Positions 9,048 to 19,623 of a stretch of DNA of 64,000 nucleotides are shown one piece after another. The DNA is from Pseudoclavibacter endophyticus (GTDB taxonomy: Bacteria > Actinomycetota > Actinomycetes > Actinomycetales > Microbacteriaceae): assembly GCF_008831085.1 (NCBI RefSeq), contig NZ_WBJY01000001.1, positions 1,240,001 through 1,304,000 of the forward strand. Direction: 5' to 3'. A model generated the notes under the pieces. It had not been told where the DNA came from and made no database searches. It saw only the letters and a list, made by a program, of their open reading frames with translations. The translations under genes and the position numbers were made by a program. Each line of letters begins with the position of its first letter. Position 1 is the stretch's first letter.

Positions 9048-10121
9048 GTGACCGCCACCCAGATCTCGTTGCCGACGCCACGCGCCAGGCGCGCTGCGCC
9101 GACGCTCGAGAACCGCCCCGTCGACGGCCCGAAACGGGTGCTGCTGGCGAGTCCGCGGGGGTACTGCGCGGGTGTCGATCGCGCCGTGGTCATGGTCGAG
9201 CGAGCACTCGAGCGGTACGGGGCGCCCGTCTACGTGCGCAAGCAGATCGTCCACAACACGCACGTCGTCGAGCAGCTCGAGGCCCGTGGCGCGGTCTTCG
9301 TCGACGAGGTGGCGCAGGTGCCCGAAGGCGCCAACATCGTCTTCAGCGCGCACGGCGTCTCGCCGGCCGTCGTCCAGGAGGCGGCCGACCGCGGATTGCA
9401 CGCCATCGACGCGACGTGCCCGCTCGTCACGAAGGTGCACCGCGAGGCGGCGCGCTTCGCCAAGGCCGAGAAGCAGATCCTGCTCATCGGCCACGACGGT
9501 CACGAAGAGGTCGAGGGCACGGCCGGTCACGCGGTCGGGCGCGTCACGATCGTCAACAACCCGGCCGAGGCCGAGACCGTCGAGGTCGCCGACCCGGACA
9601 ACGTCGTGTGGCTCTCGCAGACCACCCTGTCGGTCGACGAGACCATGCAGACGGTCGACAGGCTCCGTGAGCGGTTCCCGGCCCTGCAGAGTCCCCCGAG
9701 CGACGACATCTGCTACGCGACGCAGAACCGGCAAGTCGCCATCAAACAGGTCGCGGCCGACGCCGATCTCGTCGTCGTGGTCGGCTCGGCGAACTCGTCG
9801 AACTCGGTCCGCCTCGTCGAGGTCGCGCTCGAGCACGGTGCCTCGACGGCCCATCGCGTCGATGATGCCACCGAACTGCAGCAGGACTGGCTCGACGGGG
9901 TGCGGACGATCGGCGTGACCTCGGGGGCTTCCGTGCCCGACGTGCTCGTGCACGAGGTGCTCGAGTCGCTCGCGTCCGCTGGCTACCGGGACCTCCACGA
10001 GGTGACGACGGCCCACGAAGACCTCATGTTCTCGCTGCCGAAAGAGCTGCGCGACGACGCCGGCGAGCGTGGCGGCCGGGGCTGCGGCGTGCGCGATCGG
10101 CAAGGTCCGGCGCCCGCATGA
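9048..10121 (+). CDS. ispH: 4-hydroxy-3-methylbut-2-enyl diphosphate reductase
   Basis: Last enzyme of the MEP pathway, reducing HMBPP to IPP and DMAPP with a [4Fe-4S] cluster. The 357-residue protein has the three cluster cysteines in family context: G-Y-C-A-G-V-D-R (Cys40), A-T-C-P-L-V-T-K near 124 and D-I-C-Y-A-T-Q-N-R near 222. S-A-H-G-V-S and H-N-T-H-V-V are also present. GTG 9048 lies seven bases after a TAGACT -10 box (9035-9040), so the mRNA is probably leaderless. It is divergent from xseAB, and its stop overlaps the next start. Together with uppS it shows that this organism makes isoprenoids through MEP. Confidence 0.95.
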   Translation: MTATQISLPTPRARRAAPTLENRPVDGPKRVLLASPRGYCAGVDRAVVMVERALERYGAPVYVRKQIVHNTHVVEQLEARGAVFVDEVAQVPEGANIVFSAHGVSPAVVQEAADRGLHAIDATCPLVTKVHREAARFAKAEKQILLIGHDGHEEVEGTAGHAVGRVTIVNNPAEAETVEVADPDNVVWLSQTTLSVDETMQTVDRLRERFPALQSPPSDDICYATQNRQVAIKQVAADADLVVVVGSANSSNSVRLVEVALEHGASTAHRVDDATELQQDWLDGVRTIGVTSGASVPDVLVHEVLESLASAGYRDLHEVTTAHEDLMFSLPKELRDDAGERGGRGCGVRDRQGPAPA

Positions 10122-10528
10122 CCTCGCGGCAGTGGTCGGGTACGGGCGGCGAGTCGCCGTCGTTCGCGACGTTCCACCGGCACGCCGGTGAGCTCCGCGA
10201 CATGCAGCGCGAACTGCTCTCGCGCCAGGGTGAAGACCCTGCCGACATCATCGAGGCGGAGGCCTCGCTGCCGACCGTGCTCGAGATCGCCATCGAACTC
10301 GCCCTCGACGACGCGCAACGGCACGGTGACCTCTCGGTCGCATTGGCGCATGCCGCGATGGTCCCGGACGTCTACGGTCGCGGCGTCGCGATCGCGCAGG
10401 CATGGGCCATGGCGGGCGAGGCGATCGTGTGGGAGGCAGGACAGCGGGCGGCACCCATCGTGCGGGCGGCGCTTGAGCGGCGCGGCGTGACCGCGCGCCA
10501 GACCGCGCCGCGGCGCGATGCCTCGTAG
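10118..10528 (+). CDS. Conserved hypothetical protein coupled to ispH
   Basis: A 136-residue soluble, mainly helical, Ala- and Arg-rich protein. Its ATG overlaps the ispH stop (ATGA), which implies translational coupling. No known motif, membrane segment or signal peptide is seen. The C-terminal 20 residues are basic. I do not recognise the family. Confidence 0.65.
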   Translation: MTSRQWSGTGGESPSFATFHRHAGELRDMQRELLSRQGEDPADIIEAEASLPTVLEIAIELALDDAQRHGDLSVALAHAAMVPDVYGRGVAIAQAWAMAGEAIVWEAGQRAAPIVRAALERRGVTARQTAPRRDAS

Positions 10529-10607
10529 GGTGCACCCCGGATGGTCCCGGGATGTTCCCCGTCGCGCACCGGGCACCGAAGCGGCGACCCGGTTGCCCCC
10601 TCACGAC

Positions 10608-11057
10608 GTGAGTGAGGATCGATCGCGCGGCGATGCCGCGCGGCTCCGCGACCTGGCAGTGCTGCGGCGCGTCCGCGACCGCATCGATCGCGAGTTCTCT
10701 CGGCCCCTCGACGTCGAGGCGCTGGCGCGCGACGCGCACGTGTCGGCCGGGCACCTGAGCCGACAGTTCAAGCTCGCCTACGGCGAGTCGCCCTACCAGT
10801 ACCTCTTGACGCGTCGCATCGAGCGCGCAATGGCGCTGTTGCGGCACAGCGACCTCAGCGTGACCGAGGTGTGCTTCAACGTTGGCTTCTCGTCGCTTGG
10901 CACGTTCAGCACTCGGTTCGCCGAGGTCGTCGGGATGCCGCCGAGCGCCTACCGCCTCGAGGCGGTAGGCGCGACCGAGGGCATGGCGCCCTGTCTCGCC
11001 AAGCGCGTCACGAGACCGATCAGGAATCGAGAAGCGACGGGCAGCGCCCGCCAATAG
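10608..11057 (+). CDS. AraC family transcriptional regulator (HTH domain only)
   Basis: A 149-residue regulator consisting of little more than the double helix-turn-helix DNA-binding domain of AraC/XylS proteins. Helix-turn-helix 1 is D-V-E-A-L-A-R-D-A-H-V-S-A-G-H-L-S-R-Q-F, followed by G-E-S-P-Y-Q-Y-L-L-T-R-R-I-E-R-A; helix-turn-helix 2 is S-V-T-E-V-C-F-N-V-G-F-S-S-L-G-T-F. No ligand-binding domain is present. It lies eleven bases before a VOC-family gene, a pairing common in actinobacteria in which the regulator controls the glyoxalase-like protein. GTG 10608 is preferred; the frame extends upstream to 10518. Confidence 0.85.
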   Translation: MSEDRSRGDAARLRDLAVLRRVRDRIDREFSRPLDVEALARDAHVSAGHLSRQFKLAYGESPYQYLLTRRIERAMALLRHSDLSVTEVCFNVGFSSLGTFSTRFAEVVGMPPSAYRLEAVGATEGMAPCLAKRVTRPIRNREATGSARQ

Positions 11058-11067
11058 CGTGAGCGGC

Positions 11068-11481
11068 ATGAAACTCACGATTCACCAGTCCATGCTTCCC
11101 CACACCGACAACGACGCTTCGCTCGCCTTCTATCGCGATGCGCTCCAGTTCGAGGTGCGAAACCACGTCGAGTACGGCGGCCTTCACTGGTTGACCGTCG
11201 GCCCCCCGAACCAGCCGGACACGTCGATCGTGCTGTACCCGCCGTTCGCCGACCCCGGCATCCTCGACGAGGAGAAGGCCGTCATCGAGGCCATGATGGC
11301 GAAGGGAACCTACGCCTCGATCAACCTCGCGACGCCCGATCTCACCGGGGCGTTCGAGCGCATCCAGTCCGCGAACGTCGAGATCGTGCAGGAGCCGACC
11401 GACCAGCCGTACGGCATTCGCGACGCCGCGCTGCGTGACCCGGCGGGCAACCTCATCCGTCTTCAGGAGGCCGCCGCATAG
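11068..11481 (+). CDS. VOC (glyoxalase/bleomycin-resistance fold) family protein
   Basis: A 137-residue single-domain vicinal oxygen chelate protein built from two beta-alpha-beta-beta-beta modules. The N-terminal module has D-A-S-L-A-F-Y-R-D-A-L-Q-F-E-V-R and the C-terminal one A-A-L-R-D-P-A-G-N-L-I-R-L, both typical of the fold. Such proteins bind metals or sequester toxic ligands; the specific reaction cannot be deduced. ATG 11068 lies seven bases after TAGCGT (11055-11060), which overlaps the stop codon of the AraC gene. The gene may therefore have its own leaderless promoter. Confidence 0.85.
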   Translation: MKLTIHQSMLPHTDNDASLAFYRDALQFEVRNHVEYGGLHWLTVGPPNQPDTSIVLYPPFADPGILDEEKAVIEAMMAKGTYASINLATPDLTGAFERIQSANVEIVQEPTDQPYGIRDAALRDPAGNLIRLQEAAA

Positions 11482-11500
11482 CCGTCGCTAAGCTGCCGGG

Positions 11501-12868
11501 ATGCATGACGACCGCGACGACAACAACGCCGTATCGAGGTCGGTGCCGGATGGGACTTCTGCGGCGCGCCTCGCCGAGCGGGGGCTGCGGTACGCGCTCG
11601 TGGACACCGCGTCTGATGCCGTCCTCGACGCCTGGCTCCAGGCAGATCGCCGGGGATTCCACGCACCGGCGCCGCCCGCCGACAGCATGCCGCGGCGGCG
11701 CGATGCGATTCGCGGGCTCCGACTCATCGGGGTCTGGGACGACGCGGCGCCGGCGGGTGCGCGCCCCGACGTGCCAATCGCGACGACCGTGTCGTGGCCC
11801 AATGAGCTGACCGTGCCCGGGGGCGCGCTCCCCATGTACGCGATCAGCTCGGTCACGGTCGCGCCGACCCACAGCGGGCGCGGCATCGCGCGGGCCATGG
11901 TCGAGGGCGAGCTCCGCGCCGCGTCATCGGCGGGATTCGCGATCGCGGGCCTCACCGTCTCGGAATCGACCCTGTACGGCAGGTACGGCTTCGGCCCCGC
12001 CGCGATGGCCGCCGAGATCACGATCGAGACGGGGCGCGCGCGCTGGACCGGCCCTGAAGGCCCCGGCACCGTCGTGTTCGTGGACATCAATGAGGCCCCC
12101 GCCCTGTTCGGCGCGGTGCACGAACGAGCGCGGCTCCTGTCCCCTGGAGACGTCTCGACCCGGGGGGACTTCTGGGCATCGCTGACCGGGGCCGACGAGC
12201 CCGACGCCGAGTCGACACGGGCGCGCCGCTTCGTCGTGTACCGCGAGCCCGATGGTGAGCCCACGGGGGCCGCCATGTATCACCTGACCAAGCACCCTGA
12301 CGTGTTCTCCAAGCACACACTCGAAGTCGGATGCCTGACCGCAGCGAGCGATGCCGCCGCCGGAGCACTCTGGCGCTATCTGCTGTCGGTTCCCCTGGTG
12401 CAGACGGTGAAGGCACCGCTTCGGCCGGTCGACGACCCGGTGAGGTGGCTCATCGGCGACTTCCGCGCCGCCGCGGTGACCGTCGTCGACCATCACTGGT
12501 TGCGGATCCTCGATGTGCCGCGCGCATTGGAGTCGCGCACGTACGCGGTGCCGGGACGCCTCGAGCTCGTCGTGCGCGACGCGCTCGGGTTTGCCGCCGG
12601 GCGCTTCTCGATGATCGTGGACGACGCGGGCCGCGCCGTTGTGGCGCGCCTCGCCGACGCACCCGAACGCGACGCCGGGGCGGATGCCTCGCCGGGGGAG
12701 CACATGGAACTCGATGCGCAGGCGCTGGCCTCGCTCTACCTGGGCGGTGTCTCGGCCGACGTGCTCGCGCGGGCCGGGCGACTCGGCCCGCGTTCACGAG
12801 GCGCGGTCGAGACCGTCGACCGGATGTTCCGAACGGCCCGTGCGCCCTGGCTCAGTACCTGGTACTAG
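11501..12868 (+). CDS. Eis-like GNAT N-acetyltransferase with SCP2-type C-terminal domain
   Basis: A 455-residue acetyl-CoA-dependent acetyltransferase of the Eis type. The first GNAT domain has the acetyl-CoA loop V-A-P-T-H-S-G-R-G-I-A-R-A-M (about residues 121-134) and L-Y-G-R-Y-G-F-G near 163, including the conserved catalytic Tyr. A second degenerate GNAT region and a C-terminal sterol-carrier-like domain follow, ending S-T-W-Y; the free C-terminal carboxylate takes part in catalysis in Eis. Mycobacterial Eis acetylates aminoglycosides at several amines, but the substrate here is unknown. A TAAGCT box ends six bases before ATG 11501 (leaderless). Confidence 0.82.
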   Translation: MHDDRDDNNAVSRSVPDGTSAARLAERGLRYALVDTASDAVLDAWLQADRRGFHAPAPPADSMPRRRDAIRGLRLIGVWDDAAPAGARPDVPIATTVSWPNELTVPGGALPMYAISSVTVAPTHSGRGIARAMVEGELRAASSAGFAIAGLTVSESTLYGRYGFGPAAMAAEITIETGRARWTGPEGPGTVVFVDINEAPALFGAVHERARLLSPGDVSTRGDFWASLTGADEPDAESTRARRFVVYREPDGEPTGAAMYHLTKHPDVFSKHTLEVGCLTAASDAAAGALWRYLLSVPLVQTVKAPLRPVDDPVRWLIGDFRAAAVTVVDHHWLRILDVPRALESRTYAVPGRLELVVRDALGFAAGRFSMIVDDAGRAVVARLADAPERDAGADASPGEHMELDAQALASLYLGGVSADVLARAGRLGPRSRGAVETVDRMFRTARAPWLSTWY

Positions 12869-12907
12869 CGGCGAACCGCGGCACCCCTCGCTCGTCCCGA
12901 CGGGGGA

Positions 12908-13380
12908 CTATGGGGTTGGGGACGGCGCCGTCATGGCTGCCTGCAGCAGCTCTGGATGCAGCGCGACCCCGATCAGCATGAGCGCGACCGTGAAGAGCAT
13001 GGCCACGACGGCACCGACGACCGGGATCCACGCGGCGATCCGGTCTCGACGCCAAACGATGAGCGTGATGTAGAGCGTGATGGCATAGATGACCGGATGC
13101 CCGATGATGCCGACGAGCGAGAGGGTCGTGAGCCCGGCCGGGCGCGCGTAGGTCGCGATGCCGTACTCGTCGAACAGTGCCGCGAACTGCTGCGCAAGCG
13201 CGTTCTCGGTGAAGAACGTCATGTTCACGATGGTCGCGAGCATCCCGAATACCAGCAGGCCGATGCCGTAGATCTTGTCGACGCGGCGACGCGCCTCTCG
13301 TAGCTGCTTTTGCTGTTCGTCGGAGTTCGGCGGGGACTCGGGAGGCCGTCCCGGATCCCCGCCCCCCGCCGGACCGGACG

Positions 13381-13384
<4 letters not shown>
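12908..13384 (-). CDS. DUF6264-like membrane protein
   Basis: A 158-residue membrane protein with a charged, proline-rich N-terminus and three to four predicted helices (about residues 39-60, 79-99, 105-120 and 127-150). The sequence and position downstream of the class II aldolase fit the Microbacteriaceae DUF6264 family of unknown function; this assignment is from memory and should be checked. GTG 13384 overlaps the fbaA stop codon (GTGA), so translation is coupled. Confidence 0.65.
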
Positions 13385-14406
<1,022 letters not shown>

Positions 14407-14603
14407 TAGGGCTCCTTCGTCGATGGGGGAGGCGCCGGTCGCGGTCCGTCGGCACCCGTGCATCCGGGCGAAGTCTATCGACGCTGCCGAGGTGATTGCT
14501 CGTCAACGGAGATCCCCGGCCGGCGCACTACCCTTGGAGCGGTCGACGCGGTCAACCGCCGCGCCCGCCCCGCTCTTGCCGACGCCCGCGAAAGGTGCTT
14601 TCC

Positions 14604-15608
14604 ATGACTGACTCCCAGGCCGCAGGCCGCGACTCGCGCACGCCTGACCCGATGCAGGCCGATCGCAACCTGGCGATGGAGCTGGTTCGGGCGACTGAGG
14701 CGGCGGCAATCCGAGCAGTGCCCTGGATCGGTCGCGGGAACAAGAACGGTGCGGACAAGGCCGCCGTGGACGCGATGCGCAAATTCCTGTCGACTGTCGA
14801 GTTCCAGGGCCGCGTCGTCATCGGCGAGGGCGAGAAGGACGAGGCGCCGATGCTGTACAACGGCGAGATCGTCGGCAACGGGGAGGGGCCGGAGTGCGAT
14901 ATCGCGGTTGACCCCATCGACGGCACCAGCCTGACCGCCGCGGGCCGGCACAACGCGCTCAGCGTGATCGCGGTCGCCGACCGCGGCACCATGTACGACC
15001 CGAAAGACCTCTACTACATGGAGAAGCTCGCAACGGGGCCGGAGGGGGTCGGCGTGGTCGATCTCGCGCGCCCGATCGGCGAGAACGTGAAGGCACTCGC
15101 GAAGGCGAAGGGCAAGCCCGTCGAGGACATGGTCGTCGCCATTCTCGACCGGCCCCGACACGAGCAGCTCATCCATGACGTGCGCGAGGCCGGGGCGGGC
15201 ACCGAGCTGCTGCTCGACGGCGACGTTGCCGGAGGAATCAACGCGGCGCGCCCGGACAGCCGCATCGACATGTGCGTCGGCATCGGCGGTACCCCAGAGG
15301 GGATCATCACGGCGTGCGCGCTGAAGGCGCTGGGCGGCGTCCTGCACGGACGGATGTACCCCCGCAATGACGAAGAGCGTGAGCGGGCGCTCGCGGCCGG
15401 ACACGACCTCGACGCCGTGCTCACGCAGGACGACCTCGTGAAGACCGACAACACGTACTTCGTCGCGACGGGCGTCACGGACGGTGGCCTGTGCGCGGGC
15501 GTCCGGCGCTTTGGCGACCGCATCTTCACCGACTCGCTCGTGCTGCGCTCGCGTTCGGGCACCGTGCGCCGCGTCGAGGCCGAGCACCTCGTCGCCAAGT
15601 GGCTGTAA
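14604..15608 (+). CDS. glpX: Class II fructose-1,6-bisphosphatase
   Basis: Gluconeogenic phosphatase (334 residues) that turns fructose 1,6-bisphosphate into fructose 6-phosphate. The lithium-sensitive phosphatase fold is shown by [10 protein letters not shown] near residue 77, D-P-I-D-G-T-S near 101, and the substrate loops G-I-G-G-T-P-E-G and [12 protein letters not shown] 14604 is preceded by AAAGG. Most actinobacteria use GlpX as their main FBPase. It is divergent from fbaA. Confidence 0.95.
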   Translation: MTDSQAAGRDSRTPDPMQADRNLAMELVRATEAAAIRAVPWIGRGNKNGADKAAVDAMRKFLSTVEFQGRVVIGEGEKDEAPMLYNGEIVGNGEGPECDIAVDPIDGTSLTAAGRHNALSVIAVADRGTMYDPKDLYYMEKLATGPEGVGVVDLARPIGENVKALAKAKGKPVEDMVVAILDRPRHEQLIHDVREAGAGTELLLDGDVAGGINAARPDSRIDMCVGIGGTPEGIITACALKALGGVLHGRMYPRNDEERERALAAGHDLDAVLTQDDLVKTDNTYFVATGVTDGGLCAGVRRFGDRIFTDSLVLRSRSGTVRRVEAEHLVAKWL

Positions 15609-15751
15609 CGGAGAGACCCAGGGGACTGCTCCGGGGAGTGCCTCGGCGATTCGCGTGAGGCGGGCGATGACAGCCGCCGGACACGTGCGCGTCATCGCAC
15701 CGCTGTTCCGCCCGGCTATGGTTCGCGCCGTTCGAAGGTTCTCGACCGAAG

Positions 15752-17524
15752 GTGCCAACGTTGCAATTCCCAGCCCTGCTCGCAGCCTCTGCGATCGCCC
15801 TCTCCTCGCTCGTCGCCGTTCAGCCACCACCGGTGGCCGATGATGCGCGGGAGGGAACGATTCTGTACTTCAACGACGCCCACGACGTACGCCCCGTCCT
15901 GACGGGTGGTGAGGACCGCGGTGGCGTCGCCCGCCTCGACGCGGCGATCGCCAACGTTCGTGCCGAGCAGCCCGACGCCCGAGTCGTGTTTGGCGGCGAT
16001 CTCGCCGGCGGCACGTTGTTCGGCGGCCTCTACAAGGGCTTCCCGCTCGTCGAGGCGTTCAACACCATCGGAATCGACCTGGCCAACCTGGGTCAGCACG
16101 ACTTCGACTTCGGCGTCGAGAACGCGCGCGAGCTCATCGCGGCGTCGGAGTTCCCCTGGATCACCTCGAACCTGCTGGACGATGCCGGCCAACCCTTCTT
16201 GCCCGACTCGACGTGGGCCGTGCACGAGACGAACGGGATCACGGTCGGCTACATCGGCCTCGTCGACGGCATGGACACGACGTCGGTCGGTGACGCGGTC
16301 ACCGAGCTCGACCACGTTGACGCGGCCGTCGAGGCCGTCGCCGCCCTCGAGGCGGCGGCGAGCCCCGATGTCATCATCGCTGTCGCCCAGGTGCCTCCCG
16401 CGGTCGGGGAGCGTCTCGTCGACGCGTTGCCGCAGCTCGACGCCGTGCTGCTCGAGGAGCAGGCGGAGTACGAATCGGTCGTCACCGAGTACAAGGGGGC
16501 GGTCTTGGCGTCGCCCGAGGGCAACATGGGGTCGCTCATTCGCCTCGACGTCGCGGTCAACCCCACCGGTGAGGTCTCGCTCGAGCCGTCGGTGATCGAG
16601 GTCGACCACACGGTCACGCCGACGCCGGAGCTTCGGGAGCTCGAGCTCCGGTACGACGCCGAGATCGAAGAGAACCTGTCGCACACATTGGCAACCGTCG
16701 AGACGCCGCTGCTCAATCCTGACCACCAGTCCCGTCGCGGGGAGACGCTCATCGGCAACTTCGTGGCCGATGCATTCCGTGACTATCACGGCACGCAGAT
16801 TGGCTGGATGAACGGGGGCGGCATCCGCGCCGAGGCGCCCGGCCCTGAGTTCACGCTCGGCGATGCGTACTCGATCGCGCCGTTCGACAACAAGGTCATG
16901 CACGTCGAGGTGCCGGGGAGCGGCCTGCGGCAGGCGCTCGAGGATGCCGTCATGCGCATGTCGGATCTTGGTGGCGGGTTCCCGCAGGTGGCTGGTATGT
17001 CCTTCGGGGTTGACCCGGATGCCCCGGTGGGCGAGCGCATCCACAGCGTCATGGTTGCCGGCGAGCCGCTCGATGATGACTCGGTGTACAGCGTCGCCGT
17101 GACGAACTACGTGGCGAACGGAGGCGACTCGGTCACCGGCTTCGCGGACGCCACTGTGATCGTGCCGGCGAGCGAGGCCCCTGCGGATGCCGAGGTGATC
17201 GCCGAGTACGCGGCCGAGCTCGGCGTCATCGACCTCGAACTCGAAGGACGCATCACCGTGGGTGCCGCGCCCGCGACGCCGGCCCCGACCGCGACGCCGG
17301 CTCCGACTGCGACGTCGGCTCCGCCGGCGACGCCGGCTCCGACAGTCGACGGCAATGATGACGGCTCGCCGCAGGCGGCGGCCGGTGCGGAAAACGATGA
17401 ATCGCTCGCGTCGACTGGCGGCGATGGGTCGCTCGTGTTCGTGGTGATCGGTGGCGTGCTGATCGCGCTGGGCGCGACGGCTTGGTCGGTGGCACGACGT
17501 CGAATCCGACCGGTCGGCCGTTAG
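15752..17524 (+). CDS. Sortase-anchored 5'-nucleotidase-like protein with degenerate metallophosphoesterase domain
   Basis: A 590-residue secreted protein: signal peptide (about 1-27), calcineurin-like domain (35-270), 5'-nucleotidase C-terminal domain (300-490), Ala-Thr-Pro linker, then L-A-S-T-G-G, a hydrophobic helix and a basic tail, which is a LAxTG-type cell-wall sorting signal (class E sortase). In the catalytic domain N-D-A-H-D (42, 44) and G-G-D (83) are kept. The usual G-N-H-E motif is G-Q-H-D (115-117), the T-H motif near 210 is A-Q, and the G-H-x-H motif near 235 is E-E-Q-A-E-Y. The C-terminal domain keeps N-G-G-G-I-R. Phosphatase activity is therefore doubtful. GTG 15752 is the likely start; TTG 15761 is an alternative. 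Confidence 0.85.
   Translation: MPTLQFPALLAASAIALSSLVAVQPPPVADDAREGTILYFNDAHDVRPVLTGGEDRGGVARLDAAIANVRAEQPDARVVFGGDLAGGTLFGGLYKGFPLVEAFNTIGIDLANLGQHDFDFGVENARELIAASEFPWITSNLLDDAGQPFLPDSTWAVHETNGITVGYIGLVDGMDTTSVGDAVTELDHVDAAVEAVAALEAAASPDVIIAVAQVPPAVGERLVDALPQLDAVLLEEQAEYESVVTEYKGAVLASPEGNMGSLIRLDVAVNPTGEVSLEPSVIEVDHTVTPTPELRELELRYDAEIEENLSHTLATVETPLLNPDHQSRRGETLIGNFVADAFRDYHGTQIGWMNGGGIRAEAPGPEFTLGDAYSIAPFDNKVMHVEVPGSGLRQALEDAVMRMSDLGGGFPQVAGMSFGVDPDAPVGERIHSVMVAGEPLDDDSVYSVAVTNYVANGGDSVTGFADATVIVPASEAPADAEVIAEYAAELGVIDLELEGRITVGAAPATPAPTATPAPTATSAPPATPAPTVDGNDDGSPQAAAGAENDESLASTGGDGSLVFVVIGGVLIALGATAWSVARRRIRPVGR
17273..17344 (+). repeat. Four 18-base tandem repeats encoding A-T-P-A-P-T
   Basis: Four copies of an 18-base unit encode A-T-P-A-P-T, A-T-P-A-P-T, A-T-S-A-P-P and A-T-P-A-P-T, forming the extended wall-spanning linker before the LAxTG anchor. 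In-frame repeats of this kind can change copy number between strains. Confidence 0.85.
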
Positions 17525-17566
17525 CTGGCGGACTCCACCCCTGAGCCGCGGAGGCGAGTGACCACC

Positions 17567-17601
17567 GGAGAGCCCGGCGCGCCATGTGCGCCGGGCCCTC
17601 C
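17567..17601. terminator. Hairpin between convergent nucleotidase-like and rmuC genes
   Basis: GCCCGGCGC (17572-17580) pairs with GCGCCGGGC (17588-17596) around a 7-base loop. Beyond one mismatch four further pairs extend the stem. It lies 43 bases after the upstream stop and just past the end of the convergent rmuC gene, so it may act in both directions. Confidence 0.65.
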
Positions 17602-17606
17602 GAGCC

Positions 17607-18866
17607 TCAACGTGGTTGCGACGTCGCTATCGCGCTGGCGGTGACGTGCTGCGGCACACGGTCCGACGGCGGCTCAGTGAGCTCGGGCGCCGTCAGGGCC
17701 CGTGGATGATCGTCGAGGCGACTCGGTGCCGACGGCGCGTCGGTCGCCGCGTGCTCGGCGAGCCGGCGAGCCGTGGGGAGCACGCGGGTCTCGAGGGAGC
17801 CCACGAACCCGTTGTACGCACCAACGGTCGCGGTGAGTGACCGCCCGAGTTTGTCGAGGTGCCCGGCGGCGGTGCCAAGGCGCGTGGCGAGCTGCTTTCC
17901 GAGCGCGATGACCTCGTCGGCCGACTCTGCCAGGCGCTCGTGCTGCCAACTCGCCGCGACCGCTTTGAGGACCGCCCAGAGGCTGACGGGGCTCGTAACG
18001 GCGATGCCCTTGGCGAACGCGTCGTCGAGCAGGCTCGGGTCGGCTGCCAGCGCCGCAGAGAGCGCCGACTCGCTCGGTACGAACGCGATGACGAGCTGGG
18101 GTGAGTGGGTGAATGCGGACGCGTACTCGCGGTCGGCGAGCGCCTGAACGTGCCCCCGAAGGTGCTTCGCATGCTGCGCGAGCAGGCCCTCGCGGCGATC
18201 GATTTGGGAGGCCGACCCGCTCAGCTCGCTCGCCTCGAGATACTTCGTCATCGGCGCCTTCGCGTCGATCGCGATCGTCGCGTCGCCGGGGAGGTGCACG
18301 ATCATGTCGGGACGGCGCGGGCCGTGCTCGGTCGCGACCTGCACCTGCGTCTCGAAGTCGACCCGCTCGAGCATGCCGGCCGCCTCGACGATGTTGCGCA
18401 GCTGCGCTTCACCCCATGCTCCGCGCGCGGAGTTCGAGCGCAGGGCCGATGCCAGCCCCTCAGTGGTGAGGCGAAGGCTCTCGTCGAGCTCACGCTGCAA
18501 TCGCAGCTGCTCGCTCAGCTCGCCGTATTGTTGGCTGCGCTGCTCTTCGATCGCGGCGACGGCCCGCTGCATCGACTCGAGCTGGCGTTGGACCGGCGCG
18601 AGCGCCGTCAACACCCGCGCCTCGCCGCCTTCGCGCTGCCGCTGGTGCTCGACGTCGTCGCGCGCCTGCGTGCGCTCCTTTTCGAGTGCAGCGTCGGCCC
18701 GCTCCAGCTGCCCGGCAAGGCCCTCCGCCCGAGCCTCGGCGGCGGCGAGCCGTGACTCGGCGTTGGCGCGGTGGCGCGCCGAACGCCACAGGGCGAACGC
18801 CGCGCCGATGAGCCCGCCGATGACGAGGCCGACCGCGAGGCCGATGATGAGTGCGAGTGCGTCCAT
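17607..18866 (-). CDS. rmuC: RmuC family DNA recombination protein
   Basis: A 419-residue protein of the RmuC family, thought to limit inversions between short inverted repeats. It has an N-terminal membrane helix (about residues 5-28), a long coiled coil rich in Ala, Glu, Arg and Gln (30-125), and the RmuC nuclease-like domain with R-G-A-W-G-E-A-Q-L (near 149), R-R-P-D-M-I-V-H-L-P and I-A-I-D-A-K-A-P (near 200). A disordered tail ends the protein. It is the only gene between two convergent or tandem neighbours and has no obvious operon partner. Confidence 0.9.
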   Translation of the reverse strand: MDALALIIGLAVGLVIGGLIGAAFALWRSARHRANAESRLAAAEARAEGLAGQLERADAALEKERTQARDDVEHQRQREGGEARVLTALAPVQRQLESMQRAVAAIEEQRSQQYGELSEQLRLQRELDESLRLTTEGLASALRSNSARGAWGEAQLRNIVEAAGMLERVDFETQVQVATEHGPRRPDMIVHLPGDATIAIDAKAPMTKYLEASELSGSASQIDRREGLLAQHAKHLRGHVQALADREYASAFTHSPQLVIAFVPSESALSAALAADPSLLDDAFAKGIAVTSPVSLWAVLKAVAASWQHERLAESADEVIALGKQLATRLGTAAGHLDKLGRSLTATVGAYNGFVGSLETRVLPTARRLAEHAATDAPSAPSRLDDHPRALTAPELTEPPSDRVPQHVTASAIATSQPR

Positions 18867-18932
18867 GTGCGAAGCGTGGCACCCCCCTCCGACACTCTCG
18901 TCGTCACGCGCCGCGGCCGCGGCGAGTCGCCG

Positions 18933-19550
18933 CTAGCCGAACGTCGCGGAGGCGATCAGGCGCTTCGCCTCCGCCCGTTCCGCGAGCACGAAACGACCGA
19001 GCCCCACGCCCGTCGCCAACGCGAGACCGGCGAGGTCCGAAGCGCCGAGCCGTGTCGCGGCATCGACGGCGATCGCGGCGCAGGCCTCGGCGTCGGAGAC
19101 GGGGTCGTGATGGGTCAGATCGAGGTAACCGGCGGCCCGGGCCGCGAGGGGCAGACGATACGACGGCAGGTCGTAGATCCTTCTCGCGACACGAAGGGTG
19201 CAGACGTATCCCAGATCCGGCAGGGAGCATCCCGTTGCCAGCGACGCCGCCGCGAGCACACCGACATCGAAGGGGGCGTTGTGGGCGACGATGGAGTCCT
19301 CGCCGATGTACTCGAGCAAACGGGGCAGCTGTGCCTCCCACGTGTCGGCGCGCGAGACGCGCTCGCGCGAGACACCGTGGAGCTGCACGTTGAACGGCAT
19401 GAACTCGTCGTGACCGGCCGGCGGCCTGATGAGCCAGCTTCGGCGGTCGACGATCTGTCCGTCTGTGACCTTCACGAGCCCGACGGCGCACGCCGACGCG
19501 GGCGAGCCGTTGGCGGTCTCGAAGTCGATGGCGGTGAACGAGACGGGCAT
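18933..19550 (-). CDS. DnaQ-like 3'-5' exonuclease (DEDDh)
   Basis: A 205-residue exonuclease related to the epsilon subunit of DNA polymerase III. The three Exo motifs are visible: F-T-A-I-D-F-E-T (Exo I), V-A-H-N-A-P-F-D (Exo II) and T-H-H-D-P-V-S-D-A-E-A (Exo III, with the DEDDh histidine). It is free-standing, with no polymerase or BRCT domain, so it may act in repair or oligonucleotide turnover. The start is ATG 19550. It lies 73 bases downstream of the next gene on the same strand. Confidence 0.85.
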   Translation of the reverse strand: MPVSFTAIDFETANGSPASACAVGLVKVTDGQIVDRRSWLIRPPAGHDEFMPFNVQLHGVSRERVSRADTWEAQLPRLLEYIGEDSIVAHNAPFDVGVLAAASLATGCSLPDLGYVCTLRVARRIYDLPSYRLPLAARAAGYLDLTHHDPVSDAEACAAIAVDAATRLGASDLAGLALATGVGLGRFVLAERAEAKRLIASATFG

Positions 19551-19623
19551 CTGCCCAATGCTGCCACGCGGCGCCGACACGATCGGCCGGGCGCGCGCAT
19601 CCGGAGCCGAAACGGCGAGATCG

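Noticed and set aside
8877..10103. Upstream extension of the xseA frame to 10103
   Set aside because: The extension is antisense to ispH; ATG 8876 has a good ribosome site and the normal XseA N-terminus.
14475..17044. Two long minus-strand frames opposite glpX and the nucleotidase-like gene
   Set aside because: Antisense shadows; the plus-strand products are clear family members.
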